Source: CAVQND01 sp049518415
GTDB taxonomy: Bacteria; Verrucomicrobiota; Verrucomicrobiia; Limisphaerales; UBA8199
Assembly: GCA_049518415.1 (NCBI GenBank)
Contig: JBEKRX010000023.1
Coordinates: forward strand, 15,537 to 79,536
Reading direction: 5' to 3'
Length of the DNA stretch: 64,000 bases
The notes under the pieces were generated by a model, which saw only the letters and a list, made by a program, of their open reading frames with translations, was not told the DNA's origin and did no database searches. Below are positions 34,337 to 43,037 of this stretch, in pieces. Numbering within the stretch: position 1 is the stretch's first letter; every line of letters starts with the position of its first letter. Made by a program: the position numbers and the translations under genes.

Positions 34337-35818
34337 TCACTTGCCCGCCGCCGGCGTCGCGAAGCGGAAGGCTTGGTCGATGCCGTAGTGCTCGAGCACG
34401 CGGGCGGTGGCCTCGCGCTCCGCCTGGCCGGCCGCGAGCACCATCCGGCGGAGGGAATCGCTGTGGACAAACTCCAGGATGTGGTAGCCGTTGAGGGGCT
34501 TCTGGAGGGCGTCGCGCAGTTCGGGCAGGCGGCTGACCGGTTGCCCGTTGACTTTGTGGAGCACCAGGTACTTTTGGTCCTGGTAGCCGATATTGTAGGC
34601 ATCCGGCAGCACATGGGAGAGCAGCACCAGGGCCGGCCGCTCCTTGGTCGGTTCCTCGCTGTTATAGTAATAGAGGCGGAAGGGGGCGTTGCGCTTCCAC
34701 TCGGCGCCCCAGCTTTGGAGGTAGCTGTCGGTCAGCGGCTGGAAGACCAGCCCGCCCAGGAGCAAGTACTCCGGTTCCTGGTCGTGGACGGCGTAGGGCA
34801 CGAGGGCGTTGGTGTACTCGAATTTCGGGAGGCAATAACTGACCGCCATCGGTTTGCCCTCCCGCCAGAGCTGCATCTTCAGGTCCTGCCCCGCCCATTT
34901 GCCGCGCGTGGCCAGCGCCTCCAGGTTCAAATGCCCGAACTCCGGGTCGTTGTAGTCGCCCTGGATGTCCAGGTCGAAGCCGTCGATGTTCAAGAGGATG
35001 TCTTTGGGCTTGAGGACCTGGTCGCGGCCATCCGGCCGGTCGGGGACGTGGACAACCATGACGCCGCGCGGCTCGCCGGTGAGTCCGAGCCAGGCCAGCG
35101 AGGCGGTGTTCTTGGCGGGCTGCCAGTAGAAATGGAAGTAGCCCAGCCCGGGATAGGCTCCCTGCCGGCGGGCCTGGAGGATGGCCCGGATGGAGGAGGC
35201 GGGCAGAGCGTAACAATTGCGGCCTTCCTGGGCCGTGAGGAGCCCGGCCACCTGCGCATTGACCACCACCGGCTCGCCCCAGCCGACGCCCTGAATGTCG
35301 GAGCTGACCTCCAGCACCACGTGGTTAAGCGGGCTCAACTGTCCCTCGCGCACCGAGAATTGAGTGAACTCCGCCCGGCGGTTTTCGAGATTGCCCTCGC
35401 GCCAGCGCAGGATTTGCATCGCGCCCTGGCTCGGCGCGGCGCTGCCCAGAGTGGCGGGCTTCAGGTCGCGCCAGAAGTCCGCCTCGGCGGTGGTCACAAG
35501 GGCCAGGTTCGCGTGGTAGTCAATCCAGGCTGCTTGGCCCATCCACCATTGCCCCCGGCCGCCCTTTTGCAGGCGCACCAGGGTGCGCTCGAACAGCTCA
35601 TCGGCGGTGGTCAGGACCTCCCGCTCGCCCACGACCAGGCCGGCCTTTTGCAGGCGCCGCAGGCCTTTGCTCCACGGTTGGTAATAGTCGTATTGCTTGC
35701 GCGCCACCTCGAGCGTGACGATGGAATGCTCCCAGGCCGACCCCTCGGCCCCGGCGGCGCCGGGCGCCGCCAGCAGCGCCAGCGCCAGCAGGGGTTGTAA
35801 ACCGGGCACGCTCTTCAT
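34337..35818 (-). CDS. HtrA-like pseudoprotease with PDZ-type C-terminus
   Basis: A 493-residue exported protein (signal peptide MKSVPGLQPLLALALLAAPG, cleavage near AGA). The layout is that of Deg/HtrA: VVGEREVLTTADELF at the histidine loop has D73 where the His should be, YHANLALV has N104 for the aspartate, and the serine loop GVGWGEPVVVNAQVAGL has no serine. All three catalytic positions are therefore lost. PDZ-like segments follow (KPKDILLNIDGFDLD, QDQKYLVLHKVNGQPVSRLP). It could be a scaffold or adaptor in the periplasm. It lies downstream of the giant PA14 gene, behind a terminator. Confidence 0.72.
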   Translation of the reverse strand: MKSVPGLQPLLALALLAAPGAAGAEGSAWEHSIVTLEVARKQYDYYQPWSKGLRRLQKAGLVVGEREVLTTADELFERTLVRLQKGGRGQWWMGQAAWIDYHANLALVTTAEADFWRDLKPATLGSAAPSQGAMQILRWREGNLENRRAEFTQFSVREGQLSPLNHVVLEVSSDIQGVGWGEPVVVNAQVAGLLTAQEGRNCYALPASSIRAILQARRQGAYPGLGYFHFYWQPAKNTASLAWLGLTGEPRGVMVVHVPDRPDGRDQVLKPKDILLNIDGFDLDIQGDYNDPEFGHLNLEALATRGKWAGQDLKMQLWREGKPMAVSYCLPKFEYTNALVPYAVHDQEPEYLLLGGLVFQPLTDSYLQSWGAEWKRNAPFRLYYYNSEEPTKERPALVLLSHVLPDAYNIGYQDQKYLVLHKVNGQPVSRLPELRDALQKPLNGYHILEFVHSDSLRRMVLAAGQAEREATARVLEHYGIDQAFRFATPAAGK

Positions 35819-35824
35819 ATAAAG

Positions 35825-35852
35825 AGAGCCGCGGGGCGAACCCCGCGGCTCT
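35825..35852 (-). terminator. Rho-independent-type hairpin after the giant PA14 gene
   Basis: A perfect 12-bp stem, AGAGCCGCGGGG/CCCCGCGGCTCT. Read on the minus strand the loop is TTCG, a very stable tetraloop. It is 30 bp past the stop at 35883 and just before the HtrA-like gene. The T-run after it is weak (CTTTATAT). Confidence 0.65.
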
Positions 35853-35882
35853 TTGGAGCCTAAGCGCGGCCAGTGTTACGGA

Positions 35883-38800
35883 TTAGTATTTAATCCTGTA
35901 GAACTGGTTCGCGGCGCCGATGGGGATGGTCATCGGGCTAGTCGCACTGGGGATCGGCTGCCAGTCGGCGTTGGGTCCGAGGGCGGGGCTGCTCTGGAGC
36001 GTGCCGCCGGGGGGCGTCCAGGAGAGGATGAAGTTCTGGCCGACGTGCTGGACCGTGAACAGGGCATTGACAGGCAGCGCCCAGGCGGTGGCGTAGTCCG
36101 CGTAGTGCACCGTGTCGTAGAAGCGCCCGACCGGGTCGCCGGCGAGCTCGTTGTCGTTGTTGTGCGCGGTCGTGCATATGCCGACATAGACCGTATTCGG
36201 CAACGGGATCAGTCCACCAGAAGCAGGATCGCCCACGAGGGTCGGGTCGGCCCAGCCCATTTGCACCCAGTTAACGCCGTTGGTGCCGTTGAAGGCGGTC
36301 AGGATAGTGCCCGTCCTCTTGAGGCGGACCCAGGCGTTCGGATACGGGGGCGCAACCTGGTTGCTGACCGCCTGCCAGCCGCCGCTGGTGGCGTCCGTGG
36401 CGCTGCGGCAGTTGCACTCGATGGTGTTGGCGCCATAACCGGTGTTATCGAGGGCCATGATGCCGTCGTCGGAGCGCGGGTCGCAGACGACGTTCCAGTT
36501 GCGGGCGCCGGCATAGAGGCCACCGATGGTGTCGCGCACCATCAGGCCGGCCTTGGACCAGTTGGAGGTGTGCGTGACGTCCTTCACGCGAACGGCGACG
36601 TCGAAGTCGCCCGTCTTGAGTTCGTAGCAGAAGTTGAACCCGTCGGCAGCGTCCCAGATGTCGCGGCCTTCAGCCACGACGGTGTAGTCCTTGGGGCCGT
36701 CCACATACACCATGGATGGGACGACCGGGCCTGAGTCAGGGGTGCCGACGTCCACGACGGTGAGCGGCACCGCGAGGGCGTTAGTGGCGGTACTGCCGGA
36801 GGCAAGGGCCGTGTGGCCGAGGTCGGTCAGGGAACTGTTGACCGAGACCGAGAAGGGAGGGTGCGGCGTGCCGGTCACCGCCAATTCGACGCTCCGGAGG
36901 TCGTTGGTGCTGAAGTTAATGCCGACGATGGTCAGGCCGGCGGGCAGGTTGTAGCTGCTGCTGAGGATGAGCTTGGCCGGATCCATGGGGTTGTCAAAGG
37001 CCAGGTCCACGTAGGTCACGGCGGGATTAAGCAGGTTCGTGGGGCAATAGTTCGTATAGACCGCCGCATACAGGAGGTGCGGGGCGGTGGTGACGACGGT
37101 GAGGGTGGCCACCTGGCTGGTGGCCCAGAGCGGATTGCCGGAGGCGTCGCCGTAGCCCAAGGCCCGCATCGTGCAGAAGATTTGAGCCCCGTTGTCGCTC
37201 GGCAGCACCATCGGCAGGACGAGCTTGGGGCCGTTGGCGCCGTTGACGGGCGACCCGTTCTTGTACCACTGGAAGAAGAAGAAGTTGTTGAACGAATTCC
37301 TCCAGTCACCCTCGGGGCCGACCGGAACTGTCGAGTCAGTCGTGCCGCCGGCGGTGAAGGTGGCGTTGGCGTAGTTGTTGACCGTGACGTTCTGCGGCTG
37401 GCTGGTCACATTCACATAAGTGCACGGTGGAACGTAAACCCCCACCGCGCTGCCACGGATAACGCTAAGCGAACCGCTCGCGGGAGCGTTCGGATAATTA
37501 GGATCGGTGGTCATCATGGCGTTGATGCAGGTTTCGGTGCCGCCGCCGCCTTGGTGGTGGACGGCTTCCATGGCGTATTTCTGGCCTGCGTTCAGATGGA
37601 TGCCGTTCGCGTACAGAGTGTAGCCGGTGGCCGGATCGACAAACGTATCCGAGCGGACCTGGCTGACGACACCGGCTGAGGTGCCCCAGGCCAGCGCGCC
37701 GGCCCAAGCCGTTTCCCGGGCGATCAGGCGCAGATTGCTCGCCGAGCCATCCGTGCTCAGGAACAGGTCGGTGTCGTCGTCCGCGTTGCAGAAGAACACA
37801 TAGTTGCCCGTGGTCGGCGGGATGAAGAAGCCCAGCAGCACGTCGTTGAAGTTGTCTGCGAGCTCACCGCCACCGGTGTCAACCTCGAAGGCGGGCGTGG
37901 CCATCATCCAGTCCGGCGCTGGGGCCGTGAGGCTTTCGATCGTGATCCGGCCTGGGGGAGTGCCCCAGAACTCGTGCAGGGCGAAGCCGCTTTCCCACAC
38001 GGCGTTGCCGGAGACCGTGAGGGTGGCCGGCGTGCTATTGCTCCAGAGGGCGGTGCCCGAGGCGTCGGAGTAACCGATCGCCCTCATCTTGCAGGTAAAC
38101 TGCGTCCCATTGTCCACCGGCGACACCGGGCCAAACTTATAGGCGCTGCTGGTCGCGCCGGGAATATCAACCCCGTTCTTCGCCCACTGGTAGAGCATGT
38201 AGTTGTTGAGATAGTTAGCCGGGTCGCCCGTGGGACCCACGGCCAATTTCGAGTCGGTCGTACCTGCGGCCGAGAGCGTGGCGACGCCGCCGAAGGGGAC
38301 GGTCACATTGGCCGGCTGTTGGGTGAAGGCGACGTAATGGCAAAACGGCGCGAACATGCCAATGAGGTTGCCAAAGAGGGCGCTGTCGGTGCCATCGGCC
38401 GGATCGGCGTCATTGAGCTTCTTCATGGTGACCTCGACGTTGTCGCCGCCGCCGCCCTCCTGGTGGTCAGCCTCCAGGTAATATTTGTGGCTGGCATAGA
38501 GGTAGATGCCGCCGAAACCGGGACTGGCCGAGGTGACCGGGTCGACAAACGAGTCGCTCCGTTTCTGGGTAAGGGTGCTCGCGCCACCACTGCTCAGCCA
38601 CATCCAGGGGTTGCTCCATTGGGTTTCCTGGGCAATCATGTACTTACCGGCCGGGTCGCTGTCCGCGCTGATGAACAGGTCGGACTGGTCATCGGAGCAG
38701 ATGAAGAAGACGTAGTAGTCACTGATAGCCGGGACGAAGAAGCCGCTGACGCGGCGCGAGTAGGTATCGCCGCTCTCATTGTTCACGCTGGCCTCGAACC

Positions 38801-40862
38801 TGGGCGAGGTAATGGTGTACGTGGGAGCCCCCAGGGTGCCGGCCACAAGGCCCGCCAGGTTCTCATTGTTGGCCCAGAATTCCACCTTGGCAAAGCCCTT
38901 TTCGAAGACCGGCGGCACGACGGTCAGGGTGGCCACCGTGCTGGTTTTCGAGAGTTCGCCTTCGGCGGTTGAAGCCACGACTCGGAATTGTCTGCCATTG
39001 TCCGCCGCGGTGACCGACGAGAGAGACAAGGAGGCGGAGGTCGCACCCGCAATGGCGCCCGCCGGCGCACTGACTTGGTACCACTGATAGACCGGCACGA
39101 ATTCGCTGTCGCTCGCCGCCAGGGCAGGAATGGTGCCGCTGAATCCTTGGGCGAGGGTCGTATCGGCCGGTTGCGTGACCCAATCGAGGGTGGTGACGGG
39201 CTTGGTGACCAGGACGATGTTATGATTGGCCGCCTGGAGCAGGCTGGGGCTGAGGTCGACGAGGCTGCCAACATTGGCCATGGTCGAGTAGGTCACGCCC
39301 ACGTTGTCGCCGCCCGTGCCGTTCCAATGCACGGCTTCGATGTAATAAAGATTGCCGCCAATCATAGAAAAGCCGAGCTGCCAGGGCACCGTCGTGCCGT
39401 TATCCGGGCTCCAGGTGTAGGAGGCCTTCTGGCCGGTGGTCGAGCCACCGCCCACCGAGAGCCAATGGTCCGTGCCGCTCCAGCCGGACTCCTGCGCAAT
39501 GAGCGCTTTGTGGGCCGGATTGCTGTCCATGCTCAGGAACAAATCGGTGGCGTCGTCCGCGGACACGAAGAACACATAAGTATCGCTGGCGGGCGCAATG
39601 AACCAGCCGCTGACCCGGTTCACGTAATAATCGCCCAACCCGCCCGGATTGTCGAAGTTCGGCATAATGGCCAGCCAGTTGGCAGGGCCGACATTGCCCG
39701 CCTCGACATTGGTGATCGCGGTAGCGGTGGTGAAACCGGCGAAGAATTCCTCCTTCAGGCCGTTGGTGTAATAGAGGGAGCCGGGCTGGATGCCGACGGT
39801 GGCGGTGGCGCTGTTGAGCGACACGGTCGAGGGGGCGGGAAAGCTGGCTTTGCAATAGACCTGGGCCCCGTCGTCAGCCGCCGCGGTCAGAAAGGTAAGC
39901 TTGCCGCCGGTCGCGCCGGTCACAGCCGTTCCGTTCTTGTACCATTGGTAGTTTGGGACAAACACATTAGGAATGCCATCATTGGTGGTGGCGAAGCTGA
40001 GGGAGACCTCGCTGCCCAGGTAATTAGTCGCGTTCTGCGGCTGGACGGTGGCCCCCAGCACGGAGGGCGGCGCCGCGGCCGGGAACGTCGCGCTAAGGTT
40101 GGCGATGGTGGCGACGCCGCCGCCGAGGTCGCCATCATTGTGGGCGGTCACGCCCACACCGACCGCGACAATGTCCGGAAACGGAGTGCCCCAGTCCCAG
40201 AGCCTCGCGGCATCCTGTCCATAGATCTGGTTGGCGGTGTCGATCACTATGTACTGCGTCCAGGCGGCGGGGGGGTTGTTCACCGCGTCCTCGGCGTGGT
40301 AGATGGTGAACTTGGTGCCGTCGCGATGGATTTTCATCCACTGGCCGGGATAGACCGGGATTGGATTCGCACCGGCCTGGAGCCAGTCGGCGTTGACACC
40401 GTATTGGGTGCGCCATTGGTCGATGACCGCGTTCTCCGCGGCGGTCCCCGGGGGAGGCCCGTAGGTCTTCGGGCAGGCCATCATCGCTACGAACGCGTCC
40501 GGGCCCCGCGGGCCCAGGAGGGGATCGGACCGCCGGACCATCAATTCACACTTGGTCCAATAATCCGGGCCTTGCAGGTCGGTGACTTCGACGATGGCAT
40601 CCCAGGTCTGGCCCGAGGCCCAGGCGTAATAGAAGTGCATGTTGTCGGTGGCGTTCCAGATATCGTCGCCGCCGCCGATGATGGTGACGGTGCCGTTGCC
40701 GTTATCGGTAGCCGACCCGTGGAGGGTTGGGGTGCCGACGTCGGCGTTGAGCCAAGTTATTCCCGCGCTGGCGGTGATGCTGGCGCAGACGGCCAGCACT
40801 CCAAGGGCAAGCGCGGCCCAGACAGCGCGTAAGCGCCTGGGGCGTAAGGTTGTTGGTTTCAT
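35883..40862 (-). CDS. Giant exported PA14/Ig-like/laminin-G-like protein
   Basis: 1659 residues from ATG 40862 (signal peptide RAVWAALALGVLAVCASITA). The architecture is symmetric: an N-terminal DUF1349/concanavalin-like domain (about 33-270, DDIWNATDNMHFYYAWASG), then alternating Ig-like modules and three PA14-like repeats (GLKEEFFAGFTTAT, GFAKVEFWANNENL, GFALHEFWGTPPG, each followed by FVFF-type and AVHxxGxGG segments), then a C-terminal DUF1349-like copy (RDIWDAADGFNFCYELKTGD). It ends with the verrucomicrobial tail LSWTPPGGTLQSS...FYRIKY. PA14 and these domains bind glycans. No catalytic module is seen, so I infer a surface adhesin or glycan-capture protein. The ATG has no clear ribosome binding site. 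Confidence 0.85.
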   Translation of the reverse strand: MKPTTLRPRRLRAVWAALALGVLAVCASITASAGITWLNADVGTPTLHGSATDNGNGTVTIIGGGDDIWNATDNMHFYYAWASGQTWDAIVEVTDLQGPDYWTKCELMVRRSDPLLGPRGPDAFVAMMACPKTYGPPPGTAAENAVIDQWRTQYGVNADWLQAGANPIPVYPGQWMKIHRDGTKFTIYHAEDAVNNPPAAWTQYIVIDTANQIYGQDAARLWDWGTPFPDIVAVGVGVTAHNDGDLGGGVATIANLSATFPAAAPPSVLGATVQPQNATNYLGSEVSLSFATTNDGIPNVFVPNYQWYKNGTAVTGATGGKLTFLTAAADDGAQVYCKASFPAPSTVSLNSATATVGIQPGSLYYTNGLKEEFFAGFTTATAITNVEAGNVGPANWLAIMPNFDNPGGLGDYYVNRVSGWFIAPASDTYVFFVSADDATDLFLSMDSNPAHKALIAQESGWSGTDHWLSVGGGSTTGQKASYTWSPDNGTTVPWQLGFSMIGGNLYYIEAVHWNGTGGDNVGVTYSTMANVGSLVDLSPSLLQAANHNIVLVTKPVTTLDWVTQPADTTLAQGFSGTIPALAASDSEFVPVYQWYQVSAPAGAIAGATSASLSLSSVTAADNGRQFRVVASTAEGELSKTSTVATLTVVPPVFEKGFAKVEFWANNENLAGLVAGTLGAPTYTITSPRFEASVNNESGDTYSRRVSGFFVPAISDYYVFFICSDDQSDLFISADSDPAGKYMIAQETQWSNPWMWLSSGGASTLTQKRSDSFVDPVTSASPGFGGIYLYASHKYYLEADHQEGGGGDNVEVTMKKLNDADPADGTDSALFGNLIGMFAPFCHYVAFTQQPANVTVPFGGVATLSAAGTTDSKLAVGPTGDPANYLNNYMLYQWAKNGVDIPGATSSAYKFGPVSPVDNGTQFTCKMRAIGYSDASGTALWSNSTPATLTVSGNAVWESGFALHEFWGTPPGRITIESLTAPAPDWMMATPAFEVDTGGGELADNFNDVLLGFFIPPTTGNYVFFCNADDDTDLFLSTDGSASNLRLIARETAWAGALAWGTSAGVVSQVRSDTFVDPATGYTLYANGIHLNAGQKYAMEAVHHQGGGGTETCINAMMTTDPNYPNAPASGSLSVIRGSAVGVYVPPCTYVNVTSQPQNVTVNNYANATFTAGGTTDSTVPVGPEGDWRNSFNNFFFFQWYKNGSPVNGANGPKLVLPMVLPSDNGAQIFCTMRALGYGDASGNPLWATSQVATLTVVTTAPHLLYAAVYTNYCPTNLLNPAVTYVDLAFDNPMDPAKLILSSSYNLPAGLTIVGINFSTNDLRSVELAVTGTPHPPFSVSVNSSLTDLGHTALASGSTATNALAVPLTVVDVGTPDSGPVVPSMVYVDGPKDYTVVAEGRDIWDAADGFNFCYELKTGDFDVAVRVKDVTHTSNWSKAGLMVRDTIGGLYAGARNWNVVCDPRSDDGIMALDNTGYGANTIECNCRSATDATSGGWQAVSNQVAPPYPNAWVRLKRTGTILTAFNGTNGVNWVQMGWADPTLVGDPASGGLIPLPNTVYVGICTTAHNNDNELAGDPVGRFYDTVHYADYATAWALPVNALFTVQHVGQNFILSWTPPGGTLQSSPALGPNADWQPIPSATSPMTIPIGAANQFYRIKY

Positions 40863-41241
40863 GATGATTATGGGGGTTTGTTTTTCTCTCTGCGGGTTGA
40901 GTTGTTGTGGTCTATTCATTCTGTCTGTTTCTGCGGCCTCGGGACGCGCCCATGCCGGCAAGGCCTGGCGCCCGAGGCGCTAGGCTTTCCCGGCACGGCC
41001 GGCCATTTTTTGAGGCAACACGCTCAGTTAACCAGAAATGTCAAACGATGGCAAGAAAAATCTTCACAATTTTTTGAATAATTTTTTAGCCACAAACTCC
41101 TCCGCGCGGCGGGGCCGCCCCTGCGTCCCCTGCGAACAGCGAATAGCGAACGGCGAACGGCGAACGGGGTCGGCGGCGCCCGGGGGGGAGCCCCGCCCGG
41201 CGGGGCGGGGCCTGGCGGGGCGGCGCCTGGCGAGCCTTAGG
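40863..41241. other. Gene-free stretch upstream of the giant gene
   Basis: No gene seen. It holds the leader of the giant gene and five tandem copies of a GCGAACG-type heptamer (41132-41166, the reverse complement of the GTTCGCC unit at 23969-23996), then a G/C-rich run. Confidence 0.6.
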
Positions 41242-41494
41242 GTTCTTGACCGGCAAAACTCGTTGTGATCAGGTCAAGTTTCGCTGCGATTGCAATCCCG
41301 ATTCGGAATCGGGACTTTTAGGTAAATTGGACATTGAGGATTGAAAAACGATCGTTGGTTATTGAAGAATGCCCACGGATGACGCCGAATGAGCTTTCGG
41401 ACCGCGGGCTCAATGACCAATAAGCAATACTCAATACTCAATGCTCAATGAACCTCTCCGGGCAGGCCCGATTCCAGAGCCGGTCTGGGGCGCA
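41242..41494. repeat. Long dispersed repeat, copy 1
   Basis: About 250 bp that is nearly identical to 58491-58715. Shared landmarks: GTTCTTGACCGGCAAAACTC, GGTCAAGTTTCGCTGCGATT, AACGATCGTTGGTTATTGAA, AATGCTCAATGAACCTCTCC. This copy holds an intact palindrome TCCCGATTCGGAATCGGGA (41296-41314) plus about 30 bp missing from the other. The AATACTC heptamers (41426-41446) lie inside. It ends 20 bp before the tyrS stop. Confidence 0.85.
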
Positions 41495-41514
41495 AGGCCT
41501 GGCCGCCGTGCCGG

Positions 41515-42795
41515 CTACTTCGCGGTCACCACCACGAAGGTTCTTTTGCCCTTGCGCAGGAGGAGGTGTTTGCCGAAGAGCAGGTCGCGGGTGGTGATGG
41601 CGCGCTGGAAGCTGGTTTCGCGGAGGTTGTTGACGTAAATGCCGCCGCCAGCGAGGTCTTTTCGCGCCTGGCCCTTGGAGGGGCAAAGCCCGCCGCGGAC
41701 CAGCAGCTCGACCAGGGGCTGGCCGGCGCCCTGGAGTTGGGCTTTCTGGATTTCCTTGGTGGGCGCCTCGCCGACAATTTCGTTGAAGGTCGTTTCGGAG
41801 ATGCCCCCCAACTCGCCGCCGAAGAGGATTTCGCTGGCGCGGAGGGCCTCGGCGGCGGCGCTTGGGCCGTGAACCAGGCCGGTGGCGGCTTTGGCCAGGG
41901 CCTTGTGGGCGGGGCGGGCGCCGGGGTTTTGGGCGTGCTGGCTGGCCAGGGCGGCGATTTCGTCCTGGCCCAGGAAGGTGAAGTATTTCAGGTAGCGGAC
42001 CACGTCGCGGTCGTCGGTGCGAATCCAGCACTGGTAGAACTTATAGGGGCTGGTCTTGGCGGGATCGAGCCAGACGGCGCCGGCGACGGTCTTGCCGAAC
42101 TTGGAGCCGTCGGCGTTGGTAATGAGTGGCAGGGTGAGGCCAAAGACGGGGCGGCCGAGTATCTTGCGGGTGAGGTCGAGGCCGGCGGTGATGTTGCCCC
42201 ACTGGTCGCTGCCGCCGATTTGGAGTTGGCAATTGTAGTCGCGGCACAAGACGTAAAAGTCAAAGGCCTGGAGCAGCATGTAGCTGAACTCGGTGTAACT
42301 GATGCCGGCCTGGCGGTCGGCCAGCCGGGCGCGGACGCTCTCCTTGGCGAGCATCTGGTTGAGGGAGAAGTGCTTGCCGATGTCGCGCAGGAAATCCAGG
42401 TAACTGACCGGGGCCGTCCAGGCGGCGTTGTCGAGCAGGCGGGCGGGATTGAGCGGGGTGTCGAAGTCCAGGAGCCGGCGGAGCTGTTCGTTGATTTTGG
42501 CGAGGTTGGCGGCCAGGAGGTCCCTGGGGAGCAACTGGCGTTCCTGGCTCTTGCCGCTGGGGTCGCCAATCGCGCCGGTAGCGCCGCCAGCCAGGGCGAT
42601 GGGGTGATGGCCCAGCAGTTGAAAGCGGCGCAACGCCAGCAAGGGCACCAGGTTGCCCAAGTGCAGGCTGTCGCCGCTGGGGTCAAACCCGCAATAGACC
42701 GTGAGCGGGCCGGGACTGACCCGCCTGGCCAGTTCGGGCAGGTCCGTGCAGTCGGCCAGCAAGCCCCGCCATTGAAGCTCTTCCAAGATGTTCAT
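41515..42795 (-). CDS. tyrS: Tyrosyl-tRNA synthetase
   Basis: A 426-residue class I synthetase. The HIGH-type motif is HLGN in DPSGDSLHLGNLVPLLALR; the KMSKS-type motif is KFGKT in ADGSKFGKTVAGAVWLDP. LTVYCGFDPSG, GGATGAIGDPSGK and IGGSDQWGNITAGLDL are typical of bacterial TyrRS. The C-terminus is an S4 RNA-binding domain (LLVRGGLCPSKGQARKDLAG, GIYVNNLRE). Length matches the E. coli-type enzyme. It charges tRNA-Tyr. The gene is divergent from the SGNH-TPR gene with a 242 bp gap. Confidence 0.95.
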   Translation of the reverse strand: MNILEELQWRGLLADCTDLPELARRVSPGPLTVYCGFDPSGDSLHLGNLVPLLALRRFQLLGHHPIALAGGATGAIGDPSGKSQERQLLPRDLLAANLAKINEQLRRLLDFDTPLNPARLLDNAAWTAPVSYLDFLRDIGKHFSLNQMLAKESVRARLADRQAGISYTEFSYMLLQAFDFYVLCRDYNCQLQIGGSDQWGNITAGLDLTRKILGRPVFGLTLPLITNADGSKFGKTVAGAVWLDPAKTSPYKFYQCWIRTDDRDVVRYLKYFTFLGQDEIAALASQHAQNPGARPAHKALAKAATGLVHGPSAAAEALRASEILFGGELGGISETTFNEIVGEAPTKEIQKAQLQGAGQPLVELLVRGGLCPSKGQARKDLAGGGIYVNNLRETSFQRAITTRDLLFGKHLLLRKGKRTFVVVTAK

Positions 42796-42891
42796 CCGGG
42801 GGAAAAATAGATTGGCGCCGGCCGATTGCCAATGGCCAATTCTTGAATCCGCCCCGGGCGAGGATTAGGGTGGCAATTGGCAACTGACTTC

Positions 42892-42920
42892 TTGACATGG
42901 CTCGAAGGCGCAGCTTAGTG
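42892..42920 (+). promoter_or_regulatory. Candidate promoter of the SGNH-TPR gene
   Basis: TTGACA (42892-42897) is followed after 17 bp by TTAGTG (42915-42920). The -35 is a consensus match, the -10 is weak. The leader to GTG 43038 would be about 110 nt. Confidence 0.3.
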
Positions 42921-43037
42921 TTTTTCGTTCGGAATGCCAAATTACCAGCGCGCACCCATGCGGCCCTTTGTTCCGCGAGACGCCAGGTCTTCGCCTGCTT
43001 GAGGCGCCCGTAAAGGCCCAATCCATCCAGACAGGAC

